Of a stretch of 64,000 nt of DNA, positions 55,579-64,000 are shown in pieces; the stretch's first letter is position 1, and every line of letters begins with the position of its first letter. The stretch is from Candidatus Sulfuritelmatomonas gaucii. GTDB taxonomy: Bacteria > Acidobacteriota > Terriglobia > Terriglobales > Acidobacteriaceae. Below the pieces are notes generated by a model that saw only the letters and a list, made by a program, of their open reading frames with translations, was not told where the DNA came from and ran no database searches. A program made the position numbers and the translations under genes. Location: positions 39,873 to 103,872 of the forward strand of contig OKRB01000001.1 of assembly GCA_900290245.1 (NCBI GenBank). The letters run 5' to 3'.

Positions 55579-57291
55579 ATGAAGCCCAAATTGTGGCGAG
55601 TATCTCCCTATGTTGAGCGGCTGTTCGCCATTGCCGTTCTGGCGTTGATACCTATCGGAGTAGCAGCTCAGGCCGCCACCGCTGGACACGGGCCGTCGAA
55701 TGAGTCGGCATCGAGATTCGATATTTTCGCCGGCTACAGCTACCTGTCCCCCCATGGCACGGTCCAGGTTCGTTTTGCCAACGGCACCATCGCGCCTTAT
55801 TCCTATGACGCGGTCAACGCTGGCGCGATCCTGAGTGGAGCATATTTCTTCAATCGCTTTGTCGGCATTGAGGTGGAGTCTGCGGAGCATGAGTTCGGCG
55901 GAGCCCGGCCTAACACCAACATTGGCACTCAAGGCAACGATGACGGCTTCGTAACCGTGGCCGGAGGCGTAATTGTCCGCTTTCCCAGGGGAACGATTAC
56001 TCCATTCATCCTCGGGCTGGGCGGAGGCGCGATGGCGGGCGGACCGTACCACGAGCCCAACACATGGGGTCCTGATTTGACAGCGGGCGGAGGCATGGAT
56101 ATTGAAACGCCCTGGTTCAATCATCATCTGGCGATTCGCCTTTTCCAGGCGGACTACGAGTATATGCACGCTGACTTCGGAAACAGGATCTTTGGGGGCA
56201 CAGCCAGCATCAATGCGGCACGCCTCAGCGCTGGCCTGGTAATCCATACTGGATCCGTCACCCCGCCGACGCCCGTCACGTTGGCTTGCTCTGCGAATCC
56301 TGAGACGGTCTATCCCGGCGATCCGGTGACCGTAACCGCCTCGGCAGGCGGCCTGAACCCGAAAGAAAATGTCATTTACAGCTGGTCCGGCACAGGCGTC
56401 ACCGGCAACGACACCACGGCAAAGGTGGACACGGGCTCGCTAGCACCCGGAGAGTATTCGGTGCAGGGAACGGTGAAGGAAGGCAGGAAGGGCAAGGAAG
56501 GCTTGAGGCCATGGGAGACGGCGAACTGCACGGCGGGGATTACCGTGAAGGCCTATGAACCCCCGACCATCTCCTGCTCCGTAAGCCCAACCACGATCAA
56601 GCCCGGCGAGTCAGCGACCATCACTTTAGCGGCACTGAGTCCCCAGAATCGTCCGCTCACCTACAGCTACGCCGCTTCGGCGGGCACCATCTCGGGGATC
56701 GGGACCACCGCGGAATACTCCTCAGCCGGCGCAGCGACGGGCGTAGTTGGGATCACGTGCAATGTTTCGGACGATAAAGGGCATTCAGCAAACTCCAGCA
56801 CGAATGTGACGATTGCAGCTCCACCGCCACCGCCGCAGCCGCACGCGCAGGCACTTTGTTCCATCACCTTCGCCAACGATCCGCGACGGCCGACTCGCGT
56901 GGACAATGAAGCCAAGGCCTGCCTCGATCAGGTGGCTCTCGACCTGAAGCAGCAGGCTGACGCCAAGGCGGTCTTGGTGGGCGAGTCCACCGAAACGGAG
57001 AAAGCCACGACCGCCAAGCAGGAGCAGTACGCCACGCGCCATAAACGTGCCATGGTCGAGTACTTTGCCGCGCAGCGCGCCGTGAACGCGAAAAACTACC
57101 TCGTAACCGACCAGGGAGTCGACGCTTCGCGCATCACGGTTGTCACAAACCCGATGAGCGGCCAGACCGTTCAGAACTACCTGGTGCCCGCTGGCGCAGA
57201 CTTCGGCTCCGACGTGACCGGTACCACGCCGGTGGACGAGACCACGGTGAAACCAGAGGAGCGCAAGCCGCTGCCTGCCAGGAGGCGCTAG
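55579..57291 (+). CDS. Composite outer-membrane protein: beta-barrel, Ig-like repeats, OmpA-like end
   Basis: A 570-residue protein. The signal peptide (AIAVLALIPIGVAAQAA) is followed by an eight-strand-type barrel (about 45-225, beginning RFDIFAGYSYLSPHG and ending INAARLSAGLVIH). Two Ig-like or bacterial-surface repeats come next (about 235-320 CSANPETVYPGDPVTVTAS, and 330-412 CSVSPTTIKPGESATITL). A Pro-rich hinge leads to an OmpA-C-like domain (about 425-525, DNEAKACLDQVALDLKQQADAKAVLVGES...RAVNAKNYLV) that could hold peptidoglycan. The Arg and Asp of the classic OmpA motif are only loosely conserved. Start ATG 55579 is 12 bases after GGAGG. Confidence 0.8.
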   Translation: MKPKLWRVSPYVERLFAIAVLALIPIGVAAQAATAGHGPSNESASRFDIFAGYSYLSPHGTVQVRFANGTIAPYSYDAVNAGAILSGAYFFNRFVGIEVESAEHEFGGARPNTNIGTQGNDDGFVTVAGGVIVRFPRGTITPFILGLGGGAMAGGPYHEPNTWGPDLTAGGGMDIETPWFNHHLAIRLFQADYEYMHADFGNRIFGGTASINAARLSAGLVIHTGSVTPPTPVTLACSANPETVYPGDPVTVTASAGGLNPKENVIYSWSGTGVTGNDTTAKVDTGSLAPGEYSVQGTVKEGRKGKEGLRPWETANCTAGITVKAYEPPTISCSVSPTTIKPGESATITLAALSPQNRPLTYSYAASAGTISGIGTTAEYSSAGAATGVVGITCNVSDDKGHSANSSTNVTIAAPPPPPQPHAQALCSITFANDPRRPTRVDNEAKACLDQVALDLKQQADAKAVLVGESTETEKATTAKQEQYATRHKRAMVEYFAAQRAVNAKNYLVTDQGVDASRITVVTNPMSGQTVQNYLVPAGADFGSDVTGTTPVDETTVKPEERKPLPARRR

Positions 57292-57676
57292 GCGAACAAG
57301 GCACCCGGCACGTTGATTCAATGGCAGGGGGGCCCGCCCGTGTGGGAGGGCCCGTAGAACCCTCCTGGCGCCTCCGCCGGAGTACATAGAGCGAAACCAG
57401 AGAGAATATTTCCCTGAGTCTATTGCGGTCGCGCCGGTCTCCAAACCGGTCCCCGGCAGTCCCGCTCCGGGCTTGCTGAGGCATAAGGCCGGCTATAGCG
57501 GGGCCCGGGAGGCCGATCATTGTGCCACGCTGACCACGACCGCCGGTCCGTTAGGGCGTGACTTTGGTTTTTCCATTGGAGATGTTGACCTGTAACCAAT
57601 TCGGTCAGCCTCATCGCTTTTTGGCGGAATTCTTGTCTATTCTTGATATAGAGATGTGTGGGAGATGCCAGTTTTA
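57292..57676. other. 385-base intergenic region
   Basis: No gene found. It contains GC-rich short hairpins (for example GCCGGTCTCCAAACCGG around 57434-57450) and, near the end, TTGGCG at about 57621 with TGATAT 17 bases on as a possible promoter for the propeller gene. Confidence 0.4.
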
Positions 57677-59779
57677 ATGAGCCCCTTGCGATTTTTCCCC
57701 CTGCGATCCCGCCGTTGCGGTATTTCAGCCCGGTTCCTCGTCTGTCTTGCGTTTTTGTTTTGTGCCTTCAGTTCACCTGCGCAAACACGGTGGAGCATCG
57801 CAGGCCCCGCGGGCGGTGACGCGCGCGCTTTTGCAGCGTTTCCAGGGCAGCCCGACCATCTTCTCCTCGGCACCACCAATAGTTGGCTCTACGAGACCAC
57901 GGACGAAGGCTCGACCTGGCATCGTTTGGTGAAACTCGGCGCTGAGGACGGGCTCGTTCTCGACAGCGTTGTCGTCGACTCCGCCGATCCCTCTACCGTT
58001 TATGTCGGGGCTTGGAAGAACTCTGACGATGGTGGGCTTTGGATCAGCCACGACCGCGGGCGAACCTGGACCGAGTCGTCCGCTTTTCGCGGTCAGCCCG
58101 TGCACGCCCTCGTACAGGCGCCCTCCGATCCAAGCGTTCTTTATGCAGGAACGCTCGCCGGAGTCTTCCGTTCGAGCAACGGCGGAGCTACCTGGTCGCA
58201 GATCAGCCCACAGGGCAGCCGCGAAATTCACGAAATCGAGTCACTGGCGGTCGATCCTGTCCACCCTGAAATCGTGTACGCCGGAACCTGGCACTTGCCA
58301 TGGAAAACCACGGACGGCGGTGAAACCTGGCACAACATCAAGCAGGGACTGATCGTTGACTCCGACGTTTTTTCCATCATCGTCGACCCGGTCCACCCGA
58401 GCACCGTTTACCTCAGCGCTTGCAGTGGCATTTACAAGAGCGAAAACTCCGGAGCCTTATTCCGTAAGGTTGAGGGCATTCCTTCTGAGGCTAGAAGAAC
58501 TCGGAAGCTGACGCAGGATCCTGAAAATCGCGAGATCGTTTACGCGGGAACCACTGAGGGCCTCTACAAGACCGAAAATGGCGGCAAAAGCTTCCGCCGT
58601 ATGACAGATGCCGACGTCATCGTGAACGATGTCTACGTCGATCCGAGAGATTCTAACCGTGTGTTGCTGGCGACTGATCGCGGCGGCGTTCTGGCTAGCC
58701 AGGACGCGGGCGTCAAATTTGTCGCGTCGAACCAGGGCATCTCCGAGCGCAAAGTTGCGGCACTCCTGGTCGATCGTACCGATCCCGATTGCCTCTATGC
58801 GGGCGTAGTCAACGACAAGAAATTCGGTGGTGTCTTCCGTTCGACTGACGGCGGCGCGCACTGGAGTCAGTGGGGCTCTGGCCTCGGCGGACGCGACGTT
58901 TTCGCTCTCGCGCAAACTGACGATGGCGTAGTCGTCGCGGGGACCAGCAGTGGCATCTTTGTGCTCGATCCGCCCGCGGATGATCCGCCGCCGGCAGACG
59001 GCGCGAAGGCCGCTGACCCGGCCGGTGCATCGGCGTTGGGAGATCCTGCGTCCTGGGAGCCCCGGAATACCATCGCCAACACCGTGATGAAAACCATCAC
59101 GCAGACGCACATGAGCACTCGCGTCAACATTGAAAAGCTGGTGCAGGCCCCGACGATCGAGTTGGAGAGCCCGGTCAACGCGCTCGACGTATCGGGCGAC
59201 GTGTGGGTGGCGGCGACCAACTACGGGCTGCTCACCAGCCATGACAAAGGCGCCACTTGGCAGGGCGGCCCGGTGGTCGGAGAGGGCAACTTCCTGTCTG
59301 TCGCGGTTGATGGGAACAATATGGCCGCAGCACGCGCCGATGGCGTGGTGCTTTCGAAGGATGCCGGGCAGTCCTGGTGGCCGATGGGCGTGCCCACGAT
59401 GCTCACGCGCATCCACCGCGTCGTTTTCTCGCCTGACGGCACGCTGTGGCTCGGCGCGCGCGAGGGAGTCTACTACACTCGGGACCTGGGCAAAACCTGG
59501 ATGTGGGTTGATCGCCTTCCTTTCCGCGATGTGGACGACCTGAGTTACGATGCGGCATTGAAGAGAATCCTTGTTAGCTCGCGCTCCAGCGATCAGATCT
59601 ACGCCATCGACCCCAAAACCATGACATGGAATTGGTGGCAGACCGGCTACGACGTCGTCCTGATTCGTGCCGCCGGCAATCGCCTGATAGCGGCGTCGCT
59701 CGCTGACGGCGTGCTCATGGGTCCGCACACTGCTCCTGCCGAATCCAATCCAGCTTCTGCTACCAACGCCAAAGAGTAA
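57677..59779 (+). CDS. Exported BNR/sortilin-like beta-propeller protein
   Basis: About 700 residues with a signal peptide (ISARFLVCLAFLFCAFSSPAQ) and many repeats of the type VYAGTxxGVFRSxNGGxTW (for example YAGTLAGVFRSSNGGATWSQ, YAGTTEGLYKTENGGKSFRR, WLGAREGVYYTRDLGKTWMW). This gives BNR/Asp-box propellers as in sortilin, sialidases and photosystem assembly factor YCF48. A less repetitive linker at about 435-500 may carry a membrane-near helix (NTIANTVMKTITQTH). No sialidase active-site residues are evident, so binding or scaffolding is more likely than catalysis. The start is uncertain among GTG 57656, ATG 57665 and ATG 57677. Confidence 0.8.
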   Translation: MSPLRFFPLRSRRCGISARFLVCLAFLFCAFSSPAQTRWSIAGPAGGDARAFAAFPGQPDHLLLGTTNSWLYETTDEGSTWHRLVKLGAEDGLVLDSVVVDSADPSTVYVGAWKNSDDGGLWISHDRGRTWTESSAFRGQPVHALVQAPSDPSVLYAGTLAGVFRSSNGGATWSQISPQGSREIHEIESLAVDPVHPEIVYAGTWHLPWKTTDGGETWHNIKQGLIVDSDVFSIIVDPVHPSTVYLSACSGIYKSENSGALFRKVEGIPSEARRTRKLTQDPENREIVYAGTTEGLYKTENGGKSFRRMTDADVIVNDVYVDPRDSNRVLLATDRGGVLASQDAGVKFVASNQGISERKVAALLVDRTDPDCLYAGVVNDKKFGGVFRSTDGGAHWSQWGSGLGGRDVFALAQTDDGVVVAGTSSGIFVLDPPADDPPPADGAKAADPAGASALGDPASWEPRNTIANTVMKTITQTHMSTRVNIEKLVQAPTIELESPVNALDVSGDVWVAATNYGLLTSHDKGATWQGGPVVGEGNFLSVAVDGNNMAAARADGVVLSKDAGQSWWPMGVPTMLTRIHRVVFSPDGTLWLGAREGVYYTRDLGKTWMWVDRLPFRDVDDLSYDAALKRILVSSRSSDQIYAIDPKTMTWNWWQTGYDVVLIRAAGNRLIAASLADGVLMGPHTAPAESNPASATNAKE

Positions 59780-59806
59780 TCGCAGCCACATTCCTATAAC
59801 CAAATT

Positions 59807-59893
59807 GGGTGCCCCAGGTCTCGATTCTGAGACCTTGGTTTCACGAAGCCAAGGGAACGATGGGTGCCTCAGATCTCGATTCTTAGACCTGGG
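59807..59893. repeat. Pair of 32-base direct repeats with internal palindrome
   Basis: Units at 59807-59838 and 59862-59893 begin GGGTGCC and share CTCGATTCT; the first holds AGGTCTC/GAGACCT as a 7-bp inverted repeat. They lie between convergent genes and resemble dispersed intergenic hairpins rather than a coding remnant. Confidence 0.6.
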
Positions 59894-59903
59894 AAGAGAG
59901 CCG

Positions 59904-61092
59904 TCACGGCAACTTGAATGCCTTGTCCACAATCGCGTTTGGATTCCGGCCGGCAGGCAACAGCGTGAATGCGACCCGGTTCAGGTCCGCAGTGCGCACT
60001 ACGGCCACGTCACCTGAGCGGCTGTCCGCCACGAAAAGCAGGTGCCCGGCCGCCGAAAACGCCAGCGCCGCGGGCCCGTCGCCCACATGGATCGATCCAA
60101 TTCGCTTGCCGTCGTCGATGGAGTACACGGTTACTTCCTGCGAGTGTTCATTGGCCACGTAGAGCAGGTTGTCACGCGACACCAGCCCGAAAACAGGCTG
60201 ATTCCCAATCAAGTATGTGTCGCCGACCTCGTCGCTCGAGTCATAGATCTCTGAAACGGAGTCGGAAAGGGAATTGGATGCGAAAATTTCGCCGCCGTCC
60301 GGCTTCAGCGCCAATTGAACAGGCGCGCGCCCCACGTCCATCAGCGTCTCCAGGCGATCCGGCTCGGCCGGGTGAGCATCGGATTGAGCCAAAGCAATCA
60401 CCATCACCTGGTGACCACCCGAGCACGGCACAAACGCCTTGGTTGAATCGGGAAGAATCACCACGCCCGCCGCACCAGGGCAGCCTCCGAACGCGGCACG
60501 GGCACGGCCACTCCGCGGCACGGGCACGGCCACTCGCCGCGTCGATCAGGCTGACCGAACCGCTGTGGCGGTTGGCGACCACCAGTGTCTTGCCGTCCGG
60601 ATCCAGGCGCGCTGCTACAGGCTCCTCGCCGACTCCGATCTGCGCAACTTCGCGGCGATGCTCGAGATCAGTCACCGAGATCGAGTTGGAGCCGGTGTTT
60701 GCTATGTACGCGACGGTTCCCGCCGCATTGAGATCGATCGACACCGGCTGCCGGTGCAAGGGAATGGTGGCGCTGACAGTGTTGTGCTCGGCATCAATCA
60801 CCGAAAGTGAGCCTGTCGTGCCTGCCGCGCCTGCGTTCACCACGTAAATCTCGTTCCGCGTCGGACTGGCGGCCAGCGCAACCGGATCATGTCCCACGGC
60901 CAACTCCCGGTCCACGCGGACGTCCACGACGTCCAGCACCGTTACCGTGTCACTGCCCCCGTTCGTCACATAAACATACTCGCGGTAGTTGGGCGGATAT
61001 TGCGGAAAATCATTCTCGCGACAGCCGGCGAGAGAAAGCGGAAGAAGAATGGCGCCCAGTCGAACCAGGTTCCAGATTCGCGATCCGCTCAT
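59904..61092 (-). pseudogene. YVTN-family beta-propeller lipoprotein, frameshifted by 22-bp tandem duplication
   Basis: A lipoprotein leader (LGAILLPLSLAGC, lipobox Cys) precedes YVTN-type propeller repeats (YVYVTNGGSDTVTVLDVVD, IYVVNAGAAGTTGSLSVIDAE, VAYIANTGSNSISVTDL, LVVANRHSGSVSLIDAASG). The reading frame then shifts at 60493-60536, where a 22-base unit occurs twice in tandem. Removing one unit restores a continuous protein (SLIDAASGRARAAFGGCPGAAG) into the second half, which continues with further propeller repeats to LLPAGRNPNAIVDKAF. As written, the first frame runs on out of frame to 60241. Family members are cell-surface or periplasmic binding proteins with no set enzymatic role. It is last in the ccmC-aroF operon. 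Confidence 0.85.
60493..60536. repeat. 22-bp tandem duplication inside the lipoprotein gene
   Basis: Two adjacent 22-base units (60493-60514 and 60515-60536) match at 21 positions and differ at the last base. The length is not a multiple of three, so the copy number decides whether the gene is in frame. Confidence 0.93.
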
Positions 61093-61147
61093 ATTGCTCG
61101 CCGTCTTCTGTTCACTGGTCACAGTCCGCGTGATTCGGGCCGCACCC

Positions 61148-62206
61148 TCATTTCACTCCCGCAGCAGTAATCGCCGGAGCGTTGCGAGCGAGATTGCGGC
61201 CGACAATCGGAGCAATCCGCTCGATCTCGTCCATCATGCTAGCAAACTGCGCGGGATAGATGGATTGTGGCCCATCAGAGAGTGCGCTTTCAGGATGATT
61301 GTGAACTTCTACCATCAATCCATCGGCTCCCGCAGCCACGGCGGCGCGGGCCATGGGCAGCACGCTGTCGCGGCGGCCTGTACCGTGACTGGGATCGACG
61401 AGAATCGGAAGGTGGCTCACGTGCCGCAGTGCCGGGATGATGCTCAGGTCCAGAGTGTTCCGCGCGTGGTCGCTGAATGTACGCACTCCGCGCTCGCACA
61501 AAATCACCTGGTAGTTCCCCTCGCTCATCACGTACTCGGCAGCCATCAGGAACTCTTCCAGCGTGGCGCTCATGCCGCGTTTGATCAGGACCGGCTTGCG
61601 CAGCCTTCCCGCCTTCCTCAACAGCGAGAAGTTCTGCATGTTGCGCGCGCCAATCTGCACCACATCGGACCATTCCGCCACCGTCTCGAGCGTCTCGGTG
61701 TCGAGCGCCTCGGTCACGATGCGCAAGCCAAATTTCTCCCTGACATCGGCCAGGATCCGCAGCGCTTCAAGTCCCAGGCCCTGAAATGCGTAAGGAGAGG
61801 TGCGTGGTTTGTACGCCCCTCCGCGGAAGAACTGCGCGCCTGCCGCGGCTACCTGTTCCGCGATGGCCAGGGCCTGCTCGCGACTCTCCACGGAGCAGGG
61901 CCCGGCGATCACGGCAAGACTTCGGCCGCCGATGGCCGCGCTAGTGCCGGGAAAGCTCACAACAGTGTCTTCTTCTTTCACGTCGCGGCTTGCCAGTTTG
62001 TAAGCTTTTGAGACGCGGATGACCTCAGCAACGCCGCTGAGCGATTCCAAGTTCCCGCGGTCCACCTCGCCTTGGTTGCCGGTGATGCCGATGGCCGTTC
62101 GCTGGGCACCAGGAAGCGGATGAGCCCGGAAACCCAACTGCGCAATATGTTCGCAGACCGCCTGGATCTCTTCCTGGGTAGCGTGCGCCTTCATAACCAC
62201 TAACAT
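61148..62206 (-). CDS. aroF: 3-deoxy-7-phosphoheptulonate (DAHP) synthase, type I beta
   Basis: Condenses phosphoenolpyruvate and erythrose-4-phosphate in the first step of the shikimate pathway. 352 residues: an N-terminal ferredoxin-like regulatory domain (about 1-70, [26 protein letters not shown]) and a TIM barrel with [62 protein letters not shown] and [15 protein letters not shown] (metal and substrate residues). The extra domain points to feedback control by an aromatic amino acid. It lies between the cytochrome c genes and the propeller lipoprotein gene. Confidence 0.94.
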   Translation of the reverse strand: MLVVMKAHATQEEIQAVCEHIAQLGFRAHPLPGAQRTAIGITGNQGEVDRGNLESLSGVAEVIRVSKAYKLASRDVKEEDTVVSFPGTSAAIGGRSLAVIAGPCSVESREQALAIAEQVAAAGAQFFRGGAYKPRTSPYAFQGLGLEALRILADVREKFGLRIVTEALDTETLETVAEWSDVVQIGARNMQNFSLLRKAGRLRKPVLIKRGMSATLEEFLMAAEYVMSEGNYQVILCERGVRTFSDHARNTLDLSIIPALRHVSHLPILVDPSHGTGRRDSVLPMARAAVAAGADGLMVEVHNHPESALSDGPQSIYPAQFASMMDEIERIAPIVGRNLARNAPAITAAGVK

Positions 62207-62318
62207 GACTCACCCCGAGCCCCCAGTCTAACGGGTGAGCGAGCGAACGGCAATTTCTGGTAGCGACTCAGGGTGGGTCTGCCCGAGCACACGTTTCCTG
62301 AACATGCTCTGCGGCATG

Positions 62319-62531
62319 CTATCGCGTGGTCCTATGCTTAAGGGAGCGCCACTTCAGGCCGAGCCACGCCAGATAGCCCAGTTGAATGGCCCAGGTGATC
62401 GAGTATGCTGCGCTCCGATACGCATGATCGAGCAGAGCCGGGTCGGCAGGCGTCGACGCCACCAGGTAAAGCGCCCTGCACAATTGGACGATCGAGACCG
62501 TGGCGATCAGCGCTATTCCAGCTTTTTTCAT
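62319..62531 (-). CDS. Small two-helix membrane protein, CcmD-like
   Basis: 70 residues with two hydrophobic segments (AGIALIATVSIVQLCRALYLV and YSITWAIQLGYLAWLGLKW) and a basic C-terminus (KWRSLKHRTTR). The second helix has the tyrosine, tryptophan and leucine pattern of CcmD, which helps CcmC release holo-CcmE. The first helix is extra, since typical CcmD has one helix. GAGGA precedes the ATG. It sits 38 bases after ccmC. Confidence 0.7.
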   Translation of the reverse strand: MKKAGIALIATVSIVQLCRALYLVASTPADPALLDHAYRSAAYSITWAIQLGYLAWLGLKWRSLKHRTTR

Positions 62532-62569
62532 CGAAATTCCTCATTGTTCCGTTCGCGTTTCGCCAAGGT

Positions 62570-63271
62570 TCACGCCTGGAGAGCAGCCTGGGCCTCAGCT
62601 TCGGTCTTCTTTTGCTGCAGCCGTTCCACGTGGTAGCGAAAGGCCAAAATCATCACGCCCCATGCAAACCAGGCCAGCATGTTCCAGAGCAACACGCTCG
62701 CCATGGACCACGCCATCCCTGAGCCCTCCGAGCCGCCGAACACCGGAGATGGGTGCTGCGTCCGCCACCACCGGTTCGACATGTACACAATGGGAACGTC
62801 GAGAGCGCCAAAGATGCCGAGGACAGCGGCCTGCGTCTGCACTTGCGATCCTGCGGCGAAGCGGCGAAGCAGCAGATAACTCATATAGATCAGCCACAGG
62901 ACCAGCGTCGTGGTGAGCCTTGCATCCCATGTCCACCAGATGCCCCACGCCCGCCGTCCCCACAGCGGGCCCGTCGTCAACCCCACGGTGCAGAACACCA
63001 CGCCCACCTCGGCGCCCGCTAGCGCCAACGCGTCAGCAATTCGCGCGCGGTCGGCAGGGCTGTTCCGGAAAGCAAGAAACCCGATCGACCCTGCCAAATT
63101 GACGGCAAAAAAGACAAAAGCCACTGCAAACGAGGGTACGTGGTAGTAGATGATCCTGAAAATCTCGCCCTGCATCGCGTCGTTGGGCGCAACGTAGATG
63201 GCCTGGTAATAACCCCAGATCATCAGGGCGATGGTGACCAGAATATAAAGAGCGATGGAGAGTCTTTTCAT
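62570..63271 (-). CDS. ccmC: Heme exporter / cytochrome c biogenesis protein CcmC
   Basis: A 233-residue six-helix membrane protein that presents heme to CcmE on the periplasmic side. The tryptophan-rich heme site is RAWGIWWTWDARLTT. Histidines in IIYYHVPSFAV and near RWWRTQHPSPVF are the expected heme ligands. CcmA, B, E and F genes are not in the window. First gene of a minus-strand operon with the CcmD-like gene, aroF and the lipoprotein gene. Confidence 0.93.
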   Translation of the reverse strand: MKRLSIALYILVTIALMIWGYYQAIYVAPNDAMQGEIFRIIYYHVPSFAVAFVFFAVNLAGSIGFLAFRNSPADRARIADALALAGAEVGVVFCTVGLTTGPLWGRRAWGIWWTWDARLTTTLVLWLIYMSYLLLRRFAAGSQVQTQAAVLGIFGALDVPIVYMSNRWWRTQHPSPVFGGSEGSGMAWSMASVLLWNMLAWFAWGVMILAFRYHVERLQQKKTEAEAQAALQA

Positions 63272-63511
63272 GGGGAACCTGATGCCTTAAGTGTACGACG
63301 TAGATGCCGTTGATAAGTGATTTTGATAGCTCAGAATGGAGGCGATCGCTTCAAAAGCTGCGTTGGGCTCGCACGCTGACGCCACGATTTTTCATTGCCT
63401 CAGGTGCTTCGATTCTGGCGCGTTGCACCCTTCCACCTCTTTCTCGCATCCATTTGTTGCCAGGCTGGGGTCGAACCTTCACGCTGCTACCATGAACTTG
63501 CCGGAGGCGTT

Positions 63512-64000
63512 GTGCGCGAGCATCTGGCTACGTTGATCGACGATTTTCGTCGCTTTGACCGCGAGATCGCCGTCGTGCGCTACCAGGGCAACCGCCGCCG
63601 CGTCACCACCTACGGCGATCTGGCTCACCTTGCCGGGCGGTTTGCCGCGCTGCTGGCAGCCCGTGGCATTGGGCAGGGTGACCGCGTGCTCATCTGGGCT
63701 GAAAACAGCGCCGAATGGATCGCCGCCTTTCATGGATGCCTGCTTCGAGGTGTTCTGGCAGTTCCCCTCGACACCGCCGGATCCACAGATTTTGCCGAGC
63801 GAGTTGCCGCCGATGTCCGCCCGAAGCTCGCAGTAGGAGACACGCTACTCCTCCGCAAACTCGCCGCGCAGTCCAGGTTTGCCGTATCCACCGTTGCCTT
63901 TGAAAACTGGGATGGCGAGCTCCCCGAGACCGAAGCAGGCGCGATCTCAGGCCTTTCGAACCAAACCCCGCTGCAGATTCTCTTTACTTCTGGCACCACC
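63512..64000 (+). CDS. AMP-binding enzyme (acyl-CoA ligase type), 3' end outside window
   Basis: The first 163 codons of an adenylate-forming enzyme. VTTYGDLAHLAGRFAALLAARGIGQGDRVLIWAENSAEWIAAFHGCLLRGVLAVPLD (about 32-87) is typical of the N-terminal domain, and LQILFTSGTT at the right edge is the start of the phosphate-binding P-loop signature. The GTG start at 63512 follows GGAGG with four bases spacing. A long-chain fatty acid-CoA ligase or related acyl-activating enzyme is likely. It is divergent from ccmC. Confidence 0.88.
   Translation, partial: MREHLATLIDDFRRFDREIAVVRYQGNRRRVTTYGDLAHLAGRFAALLAARGIGQGDRVLIWAENSAEWIAAFHGCLLRGVLAVPLDTAGSTDFAERVAADVRPKLAVGDTLLLRKLAAQSRFAVSTVAFENWDGELPETEAGAISGLSNQTPLQILFTSGTT

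Noticed and set aside
58457..59932. 491-codon minus-strand frame opposite the propeller gene
   Set aside because: Shadow of the repetitive BNR sequence; no start site or family signal.
60989..62011. 340-codon plus-strand frame opposite aroF
   Set aside because: Antisense to a clear DAHP synthase.

Overview
The window reads as a chromosomal segment of a GC-rich, diderm, aerobic heterotroph, most likely an acidobacterium of the Terriglobia type. This is inferred from protein style and gene sets (Omp85/TamB, plant-polymer sugar-acid catabolism, Tat-tagged dehydratase and cupin, TonB receptor) and from the intergenic hairpin repeats. No rRNA, tRNA, phage, plasmid or CRISPR sequence was seen. Both ends cut through genes: an Omp85 protein on the left and an AMP-binding ligase on the right.

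1-8.3 kb is an envelope-assembly operon with overlapping genes: an Omp85/BamA-type barrel with about seven POTRA-like repeats, a SurA-like chaperone without a PPIase domain, and a giant TamB-like protein. 8.5-18.9 kb holds a BON-domain protein, a CPBP membrane protease, a penicillin-acylase-family hydrolase, a polytopic membrane protein coupled to a farnesyl-diphosphate-type synthase, two small unknown proteins, an SMP-30-type lactonase and a methyltransferase. 18.9-26.9 kb is a sugar-acid cluster: galactarate and glucarate dehydratases, a Tat-tagged mannonate-dehydratase-like protein, an MFS transporter, an HpcH/HpaI aldolase, a cupin and a KduD-like dehydrogenase. A GH28 pectinase at 50 kb could feed it. 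A small MITE-like element lies inside the cluster.

27.2-32.4 kb holds an Rrf2 regulator and then a TPP riboswitch that heads a TonB-dependent receptor, an APH-fold kinase and a PnuC/PnuT-type permease, which looks like a thiamine scavenging operon. 33.5-40.2 kb is a compact histidine operon on the minus strand (hisI-G-D-C-B-H-F-A). It is preceded by a classical attenuator: a GTG-initiated leader peptide with eight histidines, an intrinsic terminator and a perfect 8-bp antiterminator pairing. Neither the hisE function nor a histidinol-phosphatase is in the operon.

40.2-57.3 kb carries an SRPBCC protein, a coiled-coil MscS channel, a helix-hairpin-helix protein, an AIM24 protein, an AI-2E-family permease, nitrogen control genes (glnD, and amt followed by glnB), a TPR protein, the GH28 enzyme, an exported unknown protein, a lone nuoB and an OmpA-like composite barrel. 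57.7-64 kb has a BNR/sortilin-like propeller and a minus-strand operon ccmC - ccmD-like - aroF - YVTN lipoprotein. The lipoprotein is frameshifted by an exact 22-bp tandem duplication. The start of an acyl-CoA-ligase-type gene closes the window.

The most rewarding observations are the his attenuator, the TPP-riboswitch operon with its unassigned kinase, the tandem-duplication frameshift, and at least two families of short intergenic repeats.
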